Shown: piece by piece, positions 11,507 through 24,164 of the stretch
Layout: the number at the start of each line of letters is the position of its first letter
Numbering within the stretch: the stretch's first letter is position 1
From: Desmodesmus armatus
Taxonomy: Eukaryota > Chlorophyta > Chlorophyceae > Sphaeropleales > Scenedesmaceae
DNA: 64,000 nt
Assembly: GCA_007449985.2 (NCBI GenBank)
Contig: VIIQ02000691.1
Span: 62,001 to 126,000 of the forward strand
Direction of reading: 5' to 3'
The notes under the pieces: model-generated
What the model was told of the DNA's origin: nothing
What the model saw: the letters and a program-made list of their open reading frames with translations, nothing else
The model's database searches: none
Position numbers and translations under genes: made by a program

Positions 11507-14500
11507 CTAAAGCTCTTCCCTCGTGTTTGTACCATGCTCAGTATCACCACTGCCACTGCCTCCTGGCTGTCCCAGGTCAACATAGCTCACATAACTGCCC
11601 ACTAGATTCCCCATCCACAGCCTACTGCCTGATGGGGTCACCTCCTCACTGACAGCAGACACAGTTGCCACCTGCAAGCATGCAGCAGTTCAACACCAGC
11701 AGCAGAGATAGGCAGCCTCGTCTGCAACACAAGCCCCATGCTGCATGTCACTCACTCACTCACTACTGCACCCCCCCCCCAAGTTACCCACCCCGTGCAC
11801 TCCTCAACTCAACCCCTCCCCTGTTGGCAACAGTGGCACAGACTCCCAAAGACAGCACAACACACCATCAAGCAGTGAGCCATGCTACCAGGCAAACGTG
11901 CACCCATTGACCCTGGGTATCCAGGCAATGACAAGGCTCCTGGAAAGAATCAAGGCTCGCCAGCCGCACCTTTTGGCCGTCAGGGTCGTGCAGAAAGTCC
12001 ATGACATTGCCATCATCGTCGACCTGTGCACAGGATAGCAGACAATGAATCAACAGCCCTGCCCTGCCGCCTGCCCAAGATGCAAAGCCGCACTCATCAT
12101 AAATGTCAAGCCTGGGAATCCTGATCTCCGGCAGTCTATAGTGTGACAGAGTGGCCTTGCAGCTTGCAATGCTCAGCACCCGTCCACACAGCCACAAACT
12201 GCCCATGCATGCAAGCTCAAAGGCTTGCTTCTTCAGACAACAGTTGCCTGCAGTGCTACTAGCCAGTGCCGAAGCAGCACCCAACATCATCCAACTCCGT
12301 TGCGGTAGCTACCACACCAGGACGTGCACGATGCCTGACAGGGCAGCGCTCAACAGTATCCGTTGGAATAGCACTAGGATGTTCACAATGCCTGCCAGGG
12401 GGTGCGCAGCGCTTGTTGGCTGTGTGGCTCGTATACCATTAGTCGTTTGCTGGTCATAAGTCACGTGCGGGTGCCGGGATTGCTGCACCTTGATCACAGC
12501 ACCCCACTGAGCCAGCCCTGGGCGCAACCCTGGAGGAAGCCATGCCAACAGGGCCCTGCCAAGTGTGCTGCGCGCCACTGCATACAGGACCCGAGGCTTG
12601 GGCGGCCGACAAGGGGCGACCAGGCTGATCCCTGCACAGCACACCACAGCACAGCATAGCATAGAACACCACTTGCAGAGTGTTGCTGTGGTGCACAGTA
12701 GTTGGCCAAGTGTGCTGAGCAGGACAGGTGCCAGGCTCTTGACTGGCCCAGTATTGCTGTGGTGAACTCTGCACCAGGATATACTGCTTATGATGATGCA
12801 CTGCTGCAGAACTGCTTCAAGTACATGTAGGCTGAGGGTCTGGGGCAACTGTCAATGCATAGCAGCGGGGGACACCCCCCCCCCCGCTGGTCCTCGCAAT
12901 CCAGTACAGTAGGTGTGCCATACTAGTGCAGTACAGGCGGTAGGGACAATGGTGACCCTTGAGAGGGCCTAAGTTGCAACAGCTACTAGCTAGTAGCTTG
13001 CACTGTTGCGCACTGCCAGTACCACTCACAATAGCCACCCGTGGGTGATGCATCGACGCCATCCGGCATGCCCGGCAGTTTGTCAATCAGCACCTCAGAC
13101 TGACCAGCCTGCAGGCAACATATGCACACAGCTTTTGTTTGGAAGGTACGCCATGGGGGGGGGGGGTGGGAGGTGGGGGGCACCGGCTGGCCACACACAC
13201 AACAGCCAAGTAATTCCCGACTGCCGGGAGCCTGAGGCAAAGCCTCACACCGATGAGAGACACCCGACACCCCTTGTCCAGGCACACAGGTTTTAGTCTC
13301 GGGTGACAAGGAGGAAGCACATGACTGAAAGGGGCTTTTGCAGGACTGTGGTGGCCCACTTAGTAAGTGGGACGTGTGAAGCATTGCAGAACAGGTAATG
13401 GGTGAAAGGTTCTTGACGCTGCTCATCGAAACTCGATAAGCCGCTTGTATTGGCAATTCACATGGTGTGAAGCCTGCAAACACAGCGGCCTGCCAGTAAG
13501 ACGTACTAGGTAGTAGCAGCACAAGGTCCAATGTTGGCAGCTGAAAATGCAGCATGCAGGAATACAAAAGATCCTCAACAGCCATGGCCCGCTAGCACAC
13601 CCCACACGCCAACCCGAGAGGTGCCACAATGCGACTAACAGGACCCCTCTGCGTGTAAGATACCGCCCAGCAGCTGTTGCAAACAATCACGTGCAACCAC
13701 CCCACCCCCCAGACAAGGATGACAGCACCAAGCTGTGTGCCGTGTGCCTACCTTTGGGCCCTTCACCCAGACCTTGTGGGCGCTGATGGTGTCTGTCTCA
13801 GCCATCACAACATAGCTTTCATCAGGGGACAACGCAACTCCGTTTGCATACCAGAATCCCTGTACAGATACACGTGCATGGCAGCATACCGTGTTGGGCA
13901 TGACCTGCTATGGAAGCAGCGCGCGCAAGTCTAGTAGTGGCAGCAATCTAGTAGTGGTGAGGCTAGACCTCGGGCTCCCGGCAGCTTCGGCTGTTGTGTG
14001 TGTGGCCAGCCGGTGGGGGTCCGCCCGCCTTGTCCTTACCCCCAAAAACATAGTTGTGGCAGCCACCAGTGCTACTGTACTCAGCGTCAGGTTTATTGAC
14101 AGCTTGCTTGAGCACCAGAGGGACATCAGCAAACAAGCAGCAGCTGTGCTTTCAGCCAGCATCTCAGATGGTTCTGATTACTAACTTGAGGGCCGGTTCA
14201 AGCCCGGGCTGCTTCTCCAGCTCCTGCTGCCCCTGCTGGCACCCCAAACCCTACCGGTGGTGTCACCTACAAGCAGCTACTGTATCACAGTGTGATAGTA
14301 TCACACTTGTGTCCCACAATGACATCATCCCTTGACAGCCTCACCATCGCGATCACGTGTGTCTCCTTGGTTGTTGGGTCATACCTGAGCAGCCTCCCCT
14401 TGAAACAGCTGGCACACCACATGCCTGTCCCCCAATTGAAACCCTTTACAGCCTCGGGCTAGTGAGGTGAGGTGAGGCTCACCGTTGCGATCACGTGTGT

Positions 14501-16934
14501 CTCCTTGGTGTTTGGGTCATACCTGAGCAGCCTCCCCTTGAAACAGCTGGCACACCACATGCCTGTCCCCCAATTGAAACCCTTTACAGCCTCGGGCTAG
14601 TGAAGGGAGGTGAGGCTCACCGTTGCGATCACGTGTGTCTCCTTGGTTGTTGGGTCATACCTGAGCAGCCTCCCCTTGGGGAGCCCCTGCATCAACCCCA
14701 GGACCCATGCCCTGTAAGTATCCCAGAAGCCCAGGGCGTTCAGGGGTGGGATGATGTCTGCAACCAAAGCACACCATAGCACAGCACAGCACAGCGCAGC
14801 AGGGTCCATTCAAAGCACTTCAAGGGGTGTCTCGAGTCTGTGACTGTTGGGGGACAGCACTGGGTCAATGGTCGAGTTCCACTGAAAATCTCTAGTAGGG
14901 CCTGCATTGGCCAGGTCATAGCTTGGGTGACAAACCAAGGGCGATCCTCTTACACCTGCCTAGGCAGCACTTGTGTTCAGCACTCACACTTGCAGCTGGC
15001 ACTGCCACATTGGTGTCACCGTACACAACACACAGCTCAGCACAGACAACTCATGTGCCGAGTGTGCCTGTCGGCATGCCATGTGTCAAGTCACGCAGCA
15101 TGTGTGAACACACACTGACACATGCTGAGGAGTTCAATCGAATACATCTGGAGACTAGCTTCCCACACCTGTGCTGCTTGTGAAGTAGACAGTGCCGTCT
15201 GATGCAATGGCCAGGTCGTTGGCATAGGTGATGGGGCTGCCGGGGTCCAGCGGGGAGCTGTTGCTGACATGTGTTGCAAGCAAGGTGACGTCGCCGCTGC
15301 TGTAGCCATATTTGAGCAGTCCCTGAGCAGCAGCAGCAGCGGCAGTGGCAGCAGCAGCACTTCCTTGTGCTATTTTGCCTGAGTTCAGTAACCAAACGGG
15401 GTCATGCTCACTTGCATGTCACGACAGACAGCCATACACAATTGAATTGCTGCGGGCCATGCAACCACTCCATCCCCACACAGCAGTACTGGTACTAGTT
15501 TGACCCAAATGCTGCTGCTGACTGGACGAACGCATCACGCGCCCTACCTTGAGAGAGTCACACACAATCAAGTTGCCCTGGTGATCAAAGTGGTACCCCA
15601 GGGGCCTGCCAGGCCCCAGCTTGGCCCTGGGCTCAGTGCCGAGGCGCCACTGACCAGTCTCTGCATCCTGGGTAGCCTCCCACAGGTGGTTGTACCTGGA
15701 CACCAACGCACAAACCTGTATGGTGCATGTGAAGTACTCACTAAGATAGTACCAACTACAAACTACTGCCTGATTACTATCAGAGCACTGTGAATGGGGA
15801 GCACGCGTGAAAGTACCCAGCAAATAATGCACTGTATTATAACTGCAATGTACTACGCGTACTATACCTGTCCAGCATCACCAGCTGCCCCTGGGGGCCC
15901 ACCGCCACAGACTCTGCAATGCAAACAGCAAATGACATGACAATGCAGTGCGTTGCAGCAAGTAGGGGCAAGGCAAGGGGGACAGAGCTCCATCCTTCAC
16001 AGCAGCCAGCGAGCCAGCATCACTGGATGCCCCTGGGTGCAAGTCCGATATTACTGCTATAACTGCACTTAGTACATCTTTGAGACTGTTTAGTCAAGCA
16101 TATGCTTTGGCTTTGCAGAACAAATACCCAAATGCGTGAATGGTGTACTGGGTAATAAGTAGGCTAGGAAGCTAGACATGCACACCCCTCTCAGCCTGAC
16201 AATAAGCTCGTGGTTCTCCACAAGCGTACTTAATGACTTTAGTTACTTCCTAAGGGTGAACTGTACTACAGAGTCAAGGCATTCACCATCTCTGCCCTTT
16301 CACAGCTACATATGTTGACAGAGCGACAGCCGCACACTTGCAGCTGCGCCCCCTGCTCTCACCTGCCCCCTTCATGACGCCATCAAAAAGCCGCACAGCC
16401 GACCTCAAGCGGGTGTTGGGGGCTACCGGTCCCTGCAAGCATGCAGCGTCACAGCAGCATAACATGCAGACCAGCAGCAGCAGCACGCACCATGTGCTCA
16501 CAGGGTGCCACTCACAAGGCCAGAAAAGTACTAGTACTGTTGATTGGTCTGCCAAAATCTCATACAGCTGTGTGACAAGTTGTCCAATGCCCAATTTGTG
16601 TGCGTGTAGATATACACAGTCAGCATGCTACTACAGTTTGCTCAACCGCTGTCGCACCTCCAAAGGCCGAGGCTTCCATTCCAGCACACCCTTAGGAAGG
16701 GGGTTCACGTACTTGCCATATGCAGGACCCGGGAGTGGTATAGCTGCAAGTGCATCACGTCAACGTGGCTGAGATGATTAGTCACTGGGATCTGTTGCAT
16801 TGCTGTGAAGCTTGAGACATCCTAGAGGACATCTGAAAAGTTTGGGTACTTCAGACAGCAGCAAGGTGCTTACCGGCATCAGCACTCCCAAAACACCATA
16901 GAGCAAGAAGAGTTGCGGTCAACAAGACATGCAT
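11507..16934 (-). CDS. Strictosidine synthase-like / APMAP-like secreted beta-propeller, 12 exons
   Basis: Exons (minus): 16874-16934, 16658-16743, 16363-16432, 15868-15913, 15548-15695, 15169-15322, 14621-14757, 13752-13859, 13030-13108, 12489-12631, 11970-12023, 11507-11671. All junctions are GT-AG and in phase, giving 416 residues, the usual family size. Residues 1-20 (MHVLLTATLLALWCFGSADA) are a signal peptide. Family motifs follow in order: GPVAPNTRL, ESVAVGPQGQLVMLDR, YANDLAIASDGTVYFTS, KGRLLRYDPTTKETHV, YANGVALSPDES, LPGMPDGVDAS, and the C-terminal RLWMGNLVGSYVSYVDL. The fold is a six-bladed beta-propeller. Plant and animal relatives act as secretory-pathway hydrolases or arylesterase-like proteins; true strictosidine synthase activity is not implied. 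Exon 7 has two partial downstream copies (see the 14332-14700 repeat). Confidence 0.93.
14332..14700 (-). repeat. 138-bp tandem duplication of a half exon in the strictosidine-synthase-like gene
   Basis: The block containing GATCACGTGTGTCTCCTTGG occurs at 14351, 14489 and 14627, exactly 138 bp apart. On the minus strand each copy encodes GRLLRYDP(T/N)TKETHVIA followed by a GT donor. Only the copy at about 14621-14757 has the full exon start (DIIPPLNALGFW...). The other two are preceded by a different sequence ending in a possible TTTCAAG acceptor. They could be decoy or alternative exons, or inert duplicates. Confidence 0.85.
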
Positions 16935-18532
16935 GCAGCTGTATGCAGGGTTGATCAACCACTTCATGGCTGATCTTCGTTGACAGGATCTAGATCACGT
17001 TGACAGGATCTAGATCACGTTTTTGCAGAGCTGCGTCGGCACTTCATCAATCGCGACTGTTGGCTGCTTTCATCAATTCAGGGTTTTCTTCCAACCATGT
17101 TGGTTTCTGTCTCAGAGCATTTGCGTCGAAGCAGGGATGATGATGCCCAGTTTGTACTGCTGCCCTGAACCCCAATGCCTTGATCGGACCAAAGTGCCCT
17201 CAAGACTGATATCATGTCTGACGAGTTGACAGTTTGCACAGCTCCTGCTGCAGCTAGTTGATGTTGTGCTCTGCCTGTTATGCAGGCATCTTCCCTCCCA
17301 GGCTCGTTCACTATCACTGTATGTGGTGACGACAACAATCCTGTGGCTGCATGAGTGCTGTCAGATCTGGCCTCAAACAATATTCTTTTCGAGTCAGGTT
17401 GCACCACGACATCACCAATCCATGTGTGCCAGACACCTGAACTGGGTACAAACACATTGTGCATAAGACGCATCGGGACACATGATGGTGGTGGCAACTT
17501 CAACACCTGCAACAAGGAAAGCAACACTCAACCGCTTCCTCTCCGAACTAGCGTGCCTCCTAAATGCCCCGTGACCCCCTCACGTGTACAAACGCCACAG
17601 CGTCTGCTTCGAAGCAATGATGACGCATGCCAGTACGATATACAGACAGCAAATCACGGGAGGCAGTACAAAAGCTTGGTGGCACAGCAGTGCCATGTGT
17701 GTAATGTGTGATGCAGTTGATGACGATGCAGCAGCTCAACCCAAGGCTGATACAACACCCACCGCAGTGCGGCATGAAGTGCAGGGCGCGTGAGGGTAGT
17801 CAGTGCCTGGGGTGTGCTTGTCCCCGCACCTTTTTGTGAGCTGTGTGCAGGAGCAGGTGCTGGTGGCTTCCGGGAAGCAGATACCAACTGGGCGAGGGTC
17901 AATGTCTTTCTGAGGGGGGGGGGGGGGTAATAGCAGCATGAGACCACGGTGAGAGTTTCATGCTGGAGCAGTGTCTTCAGGTCCCCCATTCATGCAGTGC
18001 AGCCCAGAAAATAACCACAGAATAATGGCCACCTTATGCCAATGCAGCAGGCTGCCGCTGATGGACTAGCCAGCACACACTTGCATGCCTGCGACACATG
18101 TATGCCCTTTGCTAACACATTCCCACGTTTCCACATATGCAACGCATCAGCAGCAGCAGAGCACCCCTGCTGTAATGTATCGGTCAACGCGGCATTCGGT
18201 GCAGTAGGTTTGTCTGCCCTGTGGCTGCAGCACCTGCTGCAACTGCCCACCTCCGATGGGAGCCAGATCAAAGGGTTTTTTGGTATGAAGGCGCTGAAAA
18301 GCGCCAACTTGTTTTGTGATCAACAGCAGGGGTGGATCACAAGCTGTTCACATTGCCAGAGCTGAGCCAAGCACTTGTAGTAGCTGGCCACCGCTGCTGT
18401 ATGTCATATGCTGTACAGCAATACTTGGGGGGTTGGCAGGCAGCTGGATTGCACACACACACACGATGACACGTGAGGACAGGAGGGGGGCTCTGGTACT
18501 GCAGCTGGTGTGTGGCTGATGATGTGTGCAGT
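16935..18532. other. Gene-poor region upstream of the strictosidine-synthase-like gene
   Basis: This includes the promoter side of the minus-strand gene starting at 16934. A 20-bp direct repeat (TTGACAGGATCTAGATCACG) occurs twice back to back at about 16980-17019. A 12-G run is near 17915-17927. No open frame resembles a known protein. Confidence 0.5.
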
Positions 18533-19110
18533 GTGAGGGGGACGGGGTGGTGTTGAGGCTTGTAAAGTGACCAACGGGACCTCAGTCACTCAACCCCAGA
18601 CCTCAACATGCATGTGCGTGCAAGGGGGGGGGGGCTGCAGTTGCTGTAACTGCTGAATCACCTACTGTGCGTGCAGAGTGAGGGGGACGGGGTGGTGTTG
18701 AGGCTTGTAGAGTGACCAACGGGACCTCAGTCACTCAACCCAAAACCTCAACATGCATGTGCGTGCAAGGGGGGGGGGGAGCTGCAATTGCTGCAACTGC
18801 TGAATCACCTACTGTGCGTGCAGAGTGAGGGGGGTGGGGGTGGTGTTGAGGCTTGTGAAGTGACCATCAGAACCACAGTCACTGAACCAAGAACTCAACA
18901 TGCATGTGCGTGAAGGGGGGGGGGGGGTTGCTGCAAGTGCTGAATCACCTGCTAGGTGCAGTAGTACTGTGCGTGAGTGAGGAGGAAGGGGGTGGTGTTG
19001 AGGCTCGTAAAGTGACCATCAGAACCACAGTCACTCAACCAAGACCTCAACATGCAAGTGCGTGAAAGGGGGGGGGGGCTGCAGTTGCTGCAAGTGCTGA
19101 ATCTTATTCT
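18533..19110. repeat. Four-copy minisatellite, unit about 145-152 bp
   Basis: Units begin with GTGAGG at about 18533, 18678, 18825 and 18977. Each contains GTGGTGTTGAGGCTTGTAA-like sequence, GTGACCA, CAGTCACT, an ACATGCA(T/A)GTGCGTG block, a run of 9 to 12 G, then GCTGCAGTTGCTGCAA and CTGAATC. Copies differ by point changes and G-run length. Confidence 0.85.
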
Positions 19111-19194
19111 GTGTATCCTCACCTGTTGTGCACACCGGCCTACACATGACTGCGCTGCTGTGCTTGCTTACCTGCTGATTTCGATGATATGCCC

Positions 19195-19562
19195 ACTCAA
19201 CTGAGCTAGGACTATGGCTACAGCAGCAGGGCACCCCTAGTGTGGTGTGTCTGTCCACGGGGCATTCAGTGCATTGGGTGTGTCTGTCCCGCACTGCCCT
19301 GCTGCTGCAACACCTATGTCTATGGCTAACAGACTTACCTTTGAACTCACCTGATGTGCAGGCCGTTCGTAATTGAGCTAGAGCTAAATTACACGCACCT
19401 TGTAATCTCCGCTGCTGTGCTTGTTGTTGAGCTGCCCACTAAGCTGAGCTAGGACTATGGCTGCAGCAGCAGGGCGCCCCTGGTGTTGTGTGTCTTTCCA
19501 CGGGGCATTCAGTGCATTGGGTGTGTCTGTCCCGCACTGCCCTGCTGCTGCAGCACCTACTC
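19195..19562. repeat. Two-copy dispersed repeat of about 122 bp
   Basis: A block starting (A/G)CTGAGCTAGGACTATGGCT and ending CTGCCCTGCTGCTGCA(A/G)CACCTA occurs at about 19198-19317 and 19442-19561, 244 bp apart, with few differences. Both carry GGGGCATTCAGTGCATTGGG. No coding function seen. Confidence 0.75.
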
Positions 19563-21055
19563 GATGAGCTGTGGATGCTCACCTTGTCGCACAAACAGGC
19601 TTGAGCCACACCAGCGCTGACATGCCCCTGACCTGCTATGCATGTCTGGATATGGCTGTCAGCCTGCGGACAGCATCCCGCGGAGCCAGGCAGCACGAGA
19701 AGGACTGCTTCTCTGTTCCAGCAGTTCGCAGTCCAGGGTAACTATGCTGTTGCTGGAGAAATGACCATCAGATACTCGAAACGGAGCTTGAGTCGATATA
19801 CCCACTTGAAGCCGAGGCCAAGGCACAAGTACCCAAATTGGGCCTAAACCGCGGCAACGGGTTTCAAGAAGTGACAAGGTGTAGTTTAGGGGCTAGTGCT
19901 GGTCTATATATGCCTGTCGCCACTGCAATGATATCTCCATTGAAACGCAGCGCTGTCCGGTCCCTCTGCTGCGTACCACCAGGTCGCCCCTCCCCCTGCT
20001 GCTCCCACCCACCAGCACAGTCTCAAATCTTCCGGCCTGTTCCGGCCTTGTGATTCTTCCTGCTTGTTAAGAATATAACATTATCCCATGAACATGGCTT
20101 GTCAGTACGGGCTTAGAAAAAGCCGGCCAATCAGCCTCTGCTGCCAGCAAGGCTGGCACCTCAAAGCAGCGGCATGGCTGTGGCAGGACAGCACACAGGT
20201 CTTGATCTGCACACTTGGGGTTGCCCTTAAGCGTGGCTGCTGCTGTCCCCGGACCAGACTCGGTATGTTGTGGACGTGCATTTTCTGAAGCTCCGACACT
20301 GTCCCACACTGGGGGCACCTGGTCAACCGCTGTGCGTAGGCAAGGCACAATGCATTTTGCTTGAAACGGTTCTTTCACGCACAACAGGGCTGTACAGGCA
20401 GTTGACCTGGGTCTGCTGTGTCGGAACAGACAAACCGTCAATGGGCGCATGCAGCACAAGCGTGCTGGCAGGTGCTGCCTCAAGTTTACACAGAGGGACA
20501 GGTGCAATTAGCGGCCTTCCTTGTGTAGGGCGTCACTGAGCAGTATGACACATTCCTATAGAACGTCTAACGCCCCCATGGCGTCAGTGCGGCATCGACC
20601 TCTGCTGGGGGAGGGGGTTTGCCAGATGAGAAATTGGTGTGTGCTCTGTGCAAAATTCTCTGCGCCTACCAAAACCTGCATCACATGCCCCAAAACCATG
20701 TTCTTGAGTCGAGTTTGCACAGACAGACCGCTCAGTGCAGCAGTGACTCTGTCACTGCTTCATGCTGCATGGGGACTGGTGGTCTGCTGACCAGCTGGCG
20801 GACGTTGGTCATGCTGTGCATTTCCTTATGACTTTGCATGTTGTTTCTTAATTGTCAGGTCTCCAGCTGGTGGGTTCCCTGACTTCCTCTCCCCTTGCCT
20901 GTCCGAAATCGCAATCGCAATCGCGGCAGAACATGAAAGTACCGTGCTGCCTGGTCATCTTAGGTCCGTGGTGGACCAACAAACAGCATTAACCTTTTGG
21001 AAAACCTGTGAGCCGCTGGCAACCCGGGATGAGTGACAACCGAGTGACAATCAAC
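19563..21055. other. Gene-poor region left of the transposon
   Basis: Several frames of 70-146 codons occur on both strands; none resembles a known family or has consistent splice partners. Confidence 0.4.
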
Positions 21056-21063
21056 GGAGGGAG
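21056..21063. repeat. Left target-site duplication of the hAT-type element
   Basis: GGAGGGAG, identical to 22766-22773 and directly abutting the terminal inverted repeat. Confidence 0.9.
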
Positions 21064-22765
21064 CAGGGGTAGTAAGGGGGGGTAGGACACTCCCCTCATC
21101 TGGCCGGTCACATGGTCTCCGGCCGTTGTGCTCAGAGTCAGGTTTCCAGACAGCCACCGCACAGGCCCGGCGTATGTTCAAATATGTTTGATACAATTCA
21201 TAATAATTTATTCCGCTCAACAGTGGCTTCAGCAAGCTCTCAGTTGTCCAAACTGAGGTCAACGTGCTGGATTTTGCTGATGAGTCGTTTTCTGGGCCCC
21301 ACAATGTTCGTCTGCGCTTCAGCTTCTCACATATGCCCCAACATAGTATTTTCTTCCTGCTCAGAAGCTCCGACACGTCCGACGGCACTATAGTGGCCCA
21401 CAGCAACAGCAGCAGCAACAGCAGCAGCAGATGTTCCGAAGCAGCCAATATGGCGTTGAATTGGGCAGCGTTTGGTGAAAACCAAAACTGCAGAGCTATA
21501 TCGACGTCAAAATCAGCCATGCAGCCAGCAGGAACATAGTATGGGGTGGGTCGTGGTTGAGATCCATCTCGGCCTAAGCACCCTAAGTCAGGCTTGGTGT
21601 TGTTTGCCTCCAAGAGTAGCAGGTGCCCTTACACAAATGGTGAATAACTGCAGCCTGCTTCTATGGGCTGTTCACCAAACCTTGGCTGCGTGACATCACA
21701 CAGCAGTTCAGCTGCACGAGCTGCGTTGGGTGCCAGGCTGGCAGAGCAGTGCCTAGGGGCACGACAGGTGCATTGCAGTCACAACAGCTACTATAGAACC
21801 GAAACACCGTGCTGTGACAGCAGGGCTGAGTGCGGTCCAGGGCTGCTGCTTGATGTCGGGGCAGAGTGGGCATCTGCTGCCTTTTCACAAGGCTGTTCGC
21901 CAGCAGACATGCGGCAGTGCTGCTGCTGCAGCAGTGTTGCCTGTGCAGGCTCTCCAACTCCTGCTGTTACTACATCTACGGAACTTATAGATGGTGCTGC
22001 TGCTGCCTCATGGTACAGACTGGCCCAGCTGCTTCCTGGTGCAGACTGTGCCTCCTGTTGTCGCTGCACCGGAGCTGCTGCTGCTGTGCAGTAGCTCTGC
22101 ATGTGCAGCCCATACAGCTGCACAGTCTACTGCTGCTGCTGCAACACGTTCATAGATTGCAACAGTGCTCTTGGCCCCATTTGTGCATGCTGAGCACCTT
22201 GCTGGGCAGTAGCCGCTTCATGAACTGCATAGTCACAGTGTCTGCTTGCACAGCTGTGGCTGCAGATGCCCCCTGCAGTGGGTTGTGAAACCTGATGTTG
22301 TACCCTTGCACCTCAACATGTACATGTTCAACAATTGAGCATGCATAATGCGCCCAATGCAACCCGCAGCTTGCACAACCACCTCGACAGCAGCAGCAGC
22401 GGCACGCGAGGCTGATTACTGACTGAGGGCTATTGCCAGGCCACAGAGCTGTTCAAACGTAAACATACATAATCATAGAACTTATATATGCCCTGTTTGA
22501 GCATCACACAGTCGATATAAGGCAGAAATCAGGTGCTGATGAGTTCCACAGCAGTAGCTGCAGCTTGTGAAGGAAAAAGGGGCACGGCAGCAGTCGTATC
22601 GAAGCTTTTCCGACTAAATAAATTATGTAGGTATCATATCTATCATATCAAGGCGTTCAACGAGCGTGCGACGCGACGATGAGAAACCTGACTCTGAGCA
22701 CAACGGCCGGAGACCATGTGACCGGCCAGATGAGGGGAGTGTCCTACCCCCCCTTACTACCCCTG
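21064..22765. mobile_element. Complete non-autonomous hAT-type DNA transposon (1702 bp)
   Basis: The first 83 bases (21064-21146, beginning CAGGGGTAGTAAGG) are the exact reverse complement of the last 83 (22683-22765). Immediately outside on both sides is the same 8-bp sequence GGAGGGAG (21056-21063 and 22766-22773). An 8-bp target-site duplication with termini beginning CAGGG is the signature of hAT-superfamily elements. No transposase-like frame is seen: the longest, 217 codons on the minus strand (20960-21613), crosses the left end and looks non-coding, so mobility would depend on a transposase elsewhere. The interior has a CAG/CAA repeat near 21403-21432. Perfect terminal repeats suggest recent insertion. 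Confidence 0.93.
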
Positions 22766-22773
22766 GGAGGGAG
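22766..22773. repeat. Right target-site duplication of the hAT-type element
   Basis: GGAGGGAG, identical to 21056-21063 and directly abutting the terminal inverted repeat. Confidence 0.9.
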
Positions 22774-24164
22774 CAATCATTGCTGCAATCGACTGACAGG
22801 TGATGAATAAGCATAAATAAGGCAACCATCATGTTGCTGCTGCACCTCGCGCACCACAGTATTGCACCCCTACATGCTGCCATTCACTACGATGAAGGTA
22901 ACAGAAGTCATAAATATCAGTAAAACATATTTAAGGCGGACATTCAGGGCCTATCTCGCAAGGAAACACGTCGGTGTATTGCCTCCTTGCGAATTGCAAC
23001 CAGCCACGATGAAGCCAAACGGACACCTTCAGCATTGACAGCAAGACAATTGTTTTTTCAAATTCAAACTTTTGGTCGCAGGGATGCTCGGTTGGTGGCC
23101 CCATGTGTGAGCTGCAATTTCGACTGCGCGATCAACGCACTGCTGCTGTTCAAACGGATTGGATTCTTCGCTTTTATGATGTTAACAAACGCCTTGCACG
23201 CAGCCGGTCTGCCAACGGCCGGTTTGTCCTCCCTATTTGACCAACCCCCCCTCCCCCGGGGGAGGGGGGGGGGGGGGGATGTCCAGACCGCCTCATTAGC
23301 ATCTTCCTCTAAAGAGGTCGATGCAATAAGTTGTGGGCCTTCCTGCAGCTGCAATGCTGGCAGCTGGTCGACATGCCAAAATGCGCAAGGGGTACAGTGC
23401 ACTCATGAGGCCCCTGCAGGGGGCTGCTGCTGTTGATGTGTTTGGCAGGTATTTATACTCAGCACCTAGCTGCAGCTAAGCAGCTGCTGCTGCTGTTGCA
23501 ATACCCAGCTGGCTATCGCACGGATCAGCTTCAGGACTCAAGCTGCCAGCTTGTGAGCCAGCAACCCTAGCACCACCCATCTGCCAGTGAGCCTAAGGGG
23601 TGTTACTGCACAAACTGGTGGTGAGGCTGATTGGGGTGTCACTGCAACAACTGCATTTCTCACGGGTGCCAGGATGTGACACGGAATACATGAGCACCTG
23701 GGCAGCGTTTGGCAAACAGGGCACCATGGTGGACTGACCGTGTATGGGTAACGCAGGCCTAAATCAGCAATCAGGTCCCACAGTGCACGTAGCTTCACTA
23801 CCAGTTTCTGAGATAGGTCGGCAAGCAGAGCGCTCTCTGACTCAGGCACGTTTGGCAGCGGCAATCTGACCAGCGCTTGTGGCCCTCGCCAAGACTTGCC
23901 TTTGATACACATGACATGCACTTGCTGAATGTAACTCAATTTAGAAATCTGACTGCTGCAGCGTTGGGGTCTGCTTGGGCCTGCCCTACCCACACACCAG
24001 AGAGGCATGGTGTGGGGCACACGCCGCACCAGCAAGCAGAAGCAGCTGTGCGCCACTTGTCTCTCGCCCCTACGGCTGTTTCAACGCAAAGGACGCTTCT
24101 TCTCTTGCCGTTTGCGTGGAAGCGACCGTTCATTGGACAGCGCTTACACAACGGTCATCGGTCA
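22774..24164. other. Gene-poor region upstream of the first ELIP gene
   Basis: Contains the C/G palindrome at 23245-23270 and unrecognised frames, including 172 codons on the minus strand at 23538-24056. The part nearest 24165 leads into the first ELIP promoter. Confidence 0.4.
23245..23270. repeat. Perfect 26-bp C/G palindrome
   Basis: Seven C, T, five C, then five G, A and seven G, with the G run continuing to 23278. The two halves are perfectly self-complementary without a spacer and could form a hairpin or four-stranded structure. Confidence 0.9.

Noticed and set aside
20960..21613. 217-codon minus-strand frame as a transposase of the hAT-type element
   Set aside because: It runs across the left terminal repeat and target duplication into flanking DNA and shows no hAT transposase motifs.
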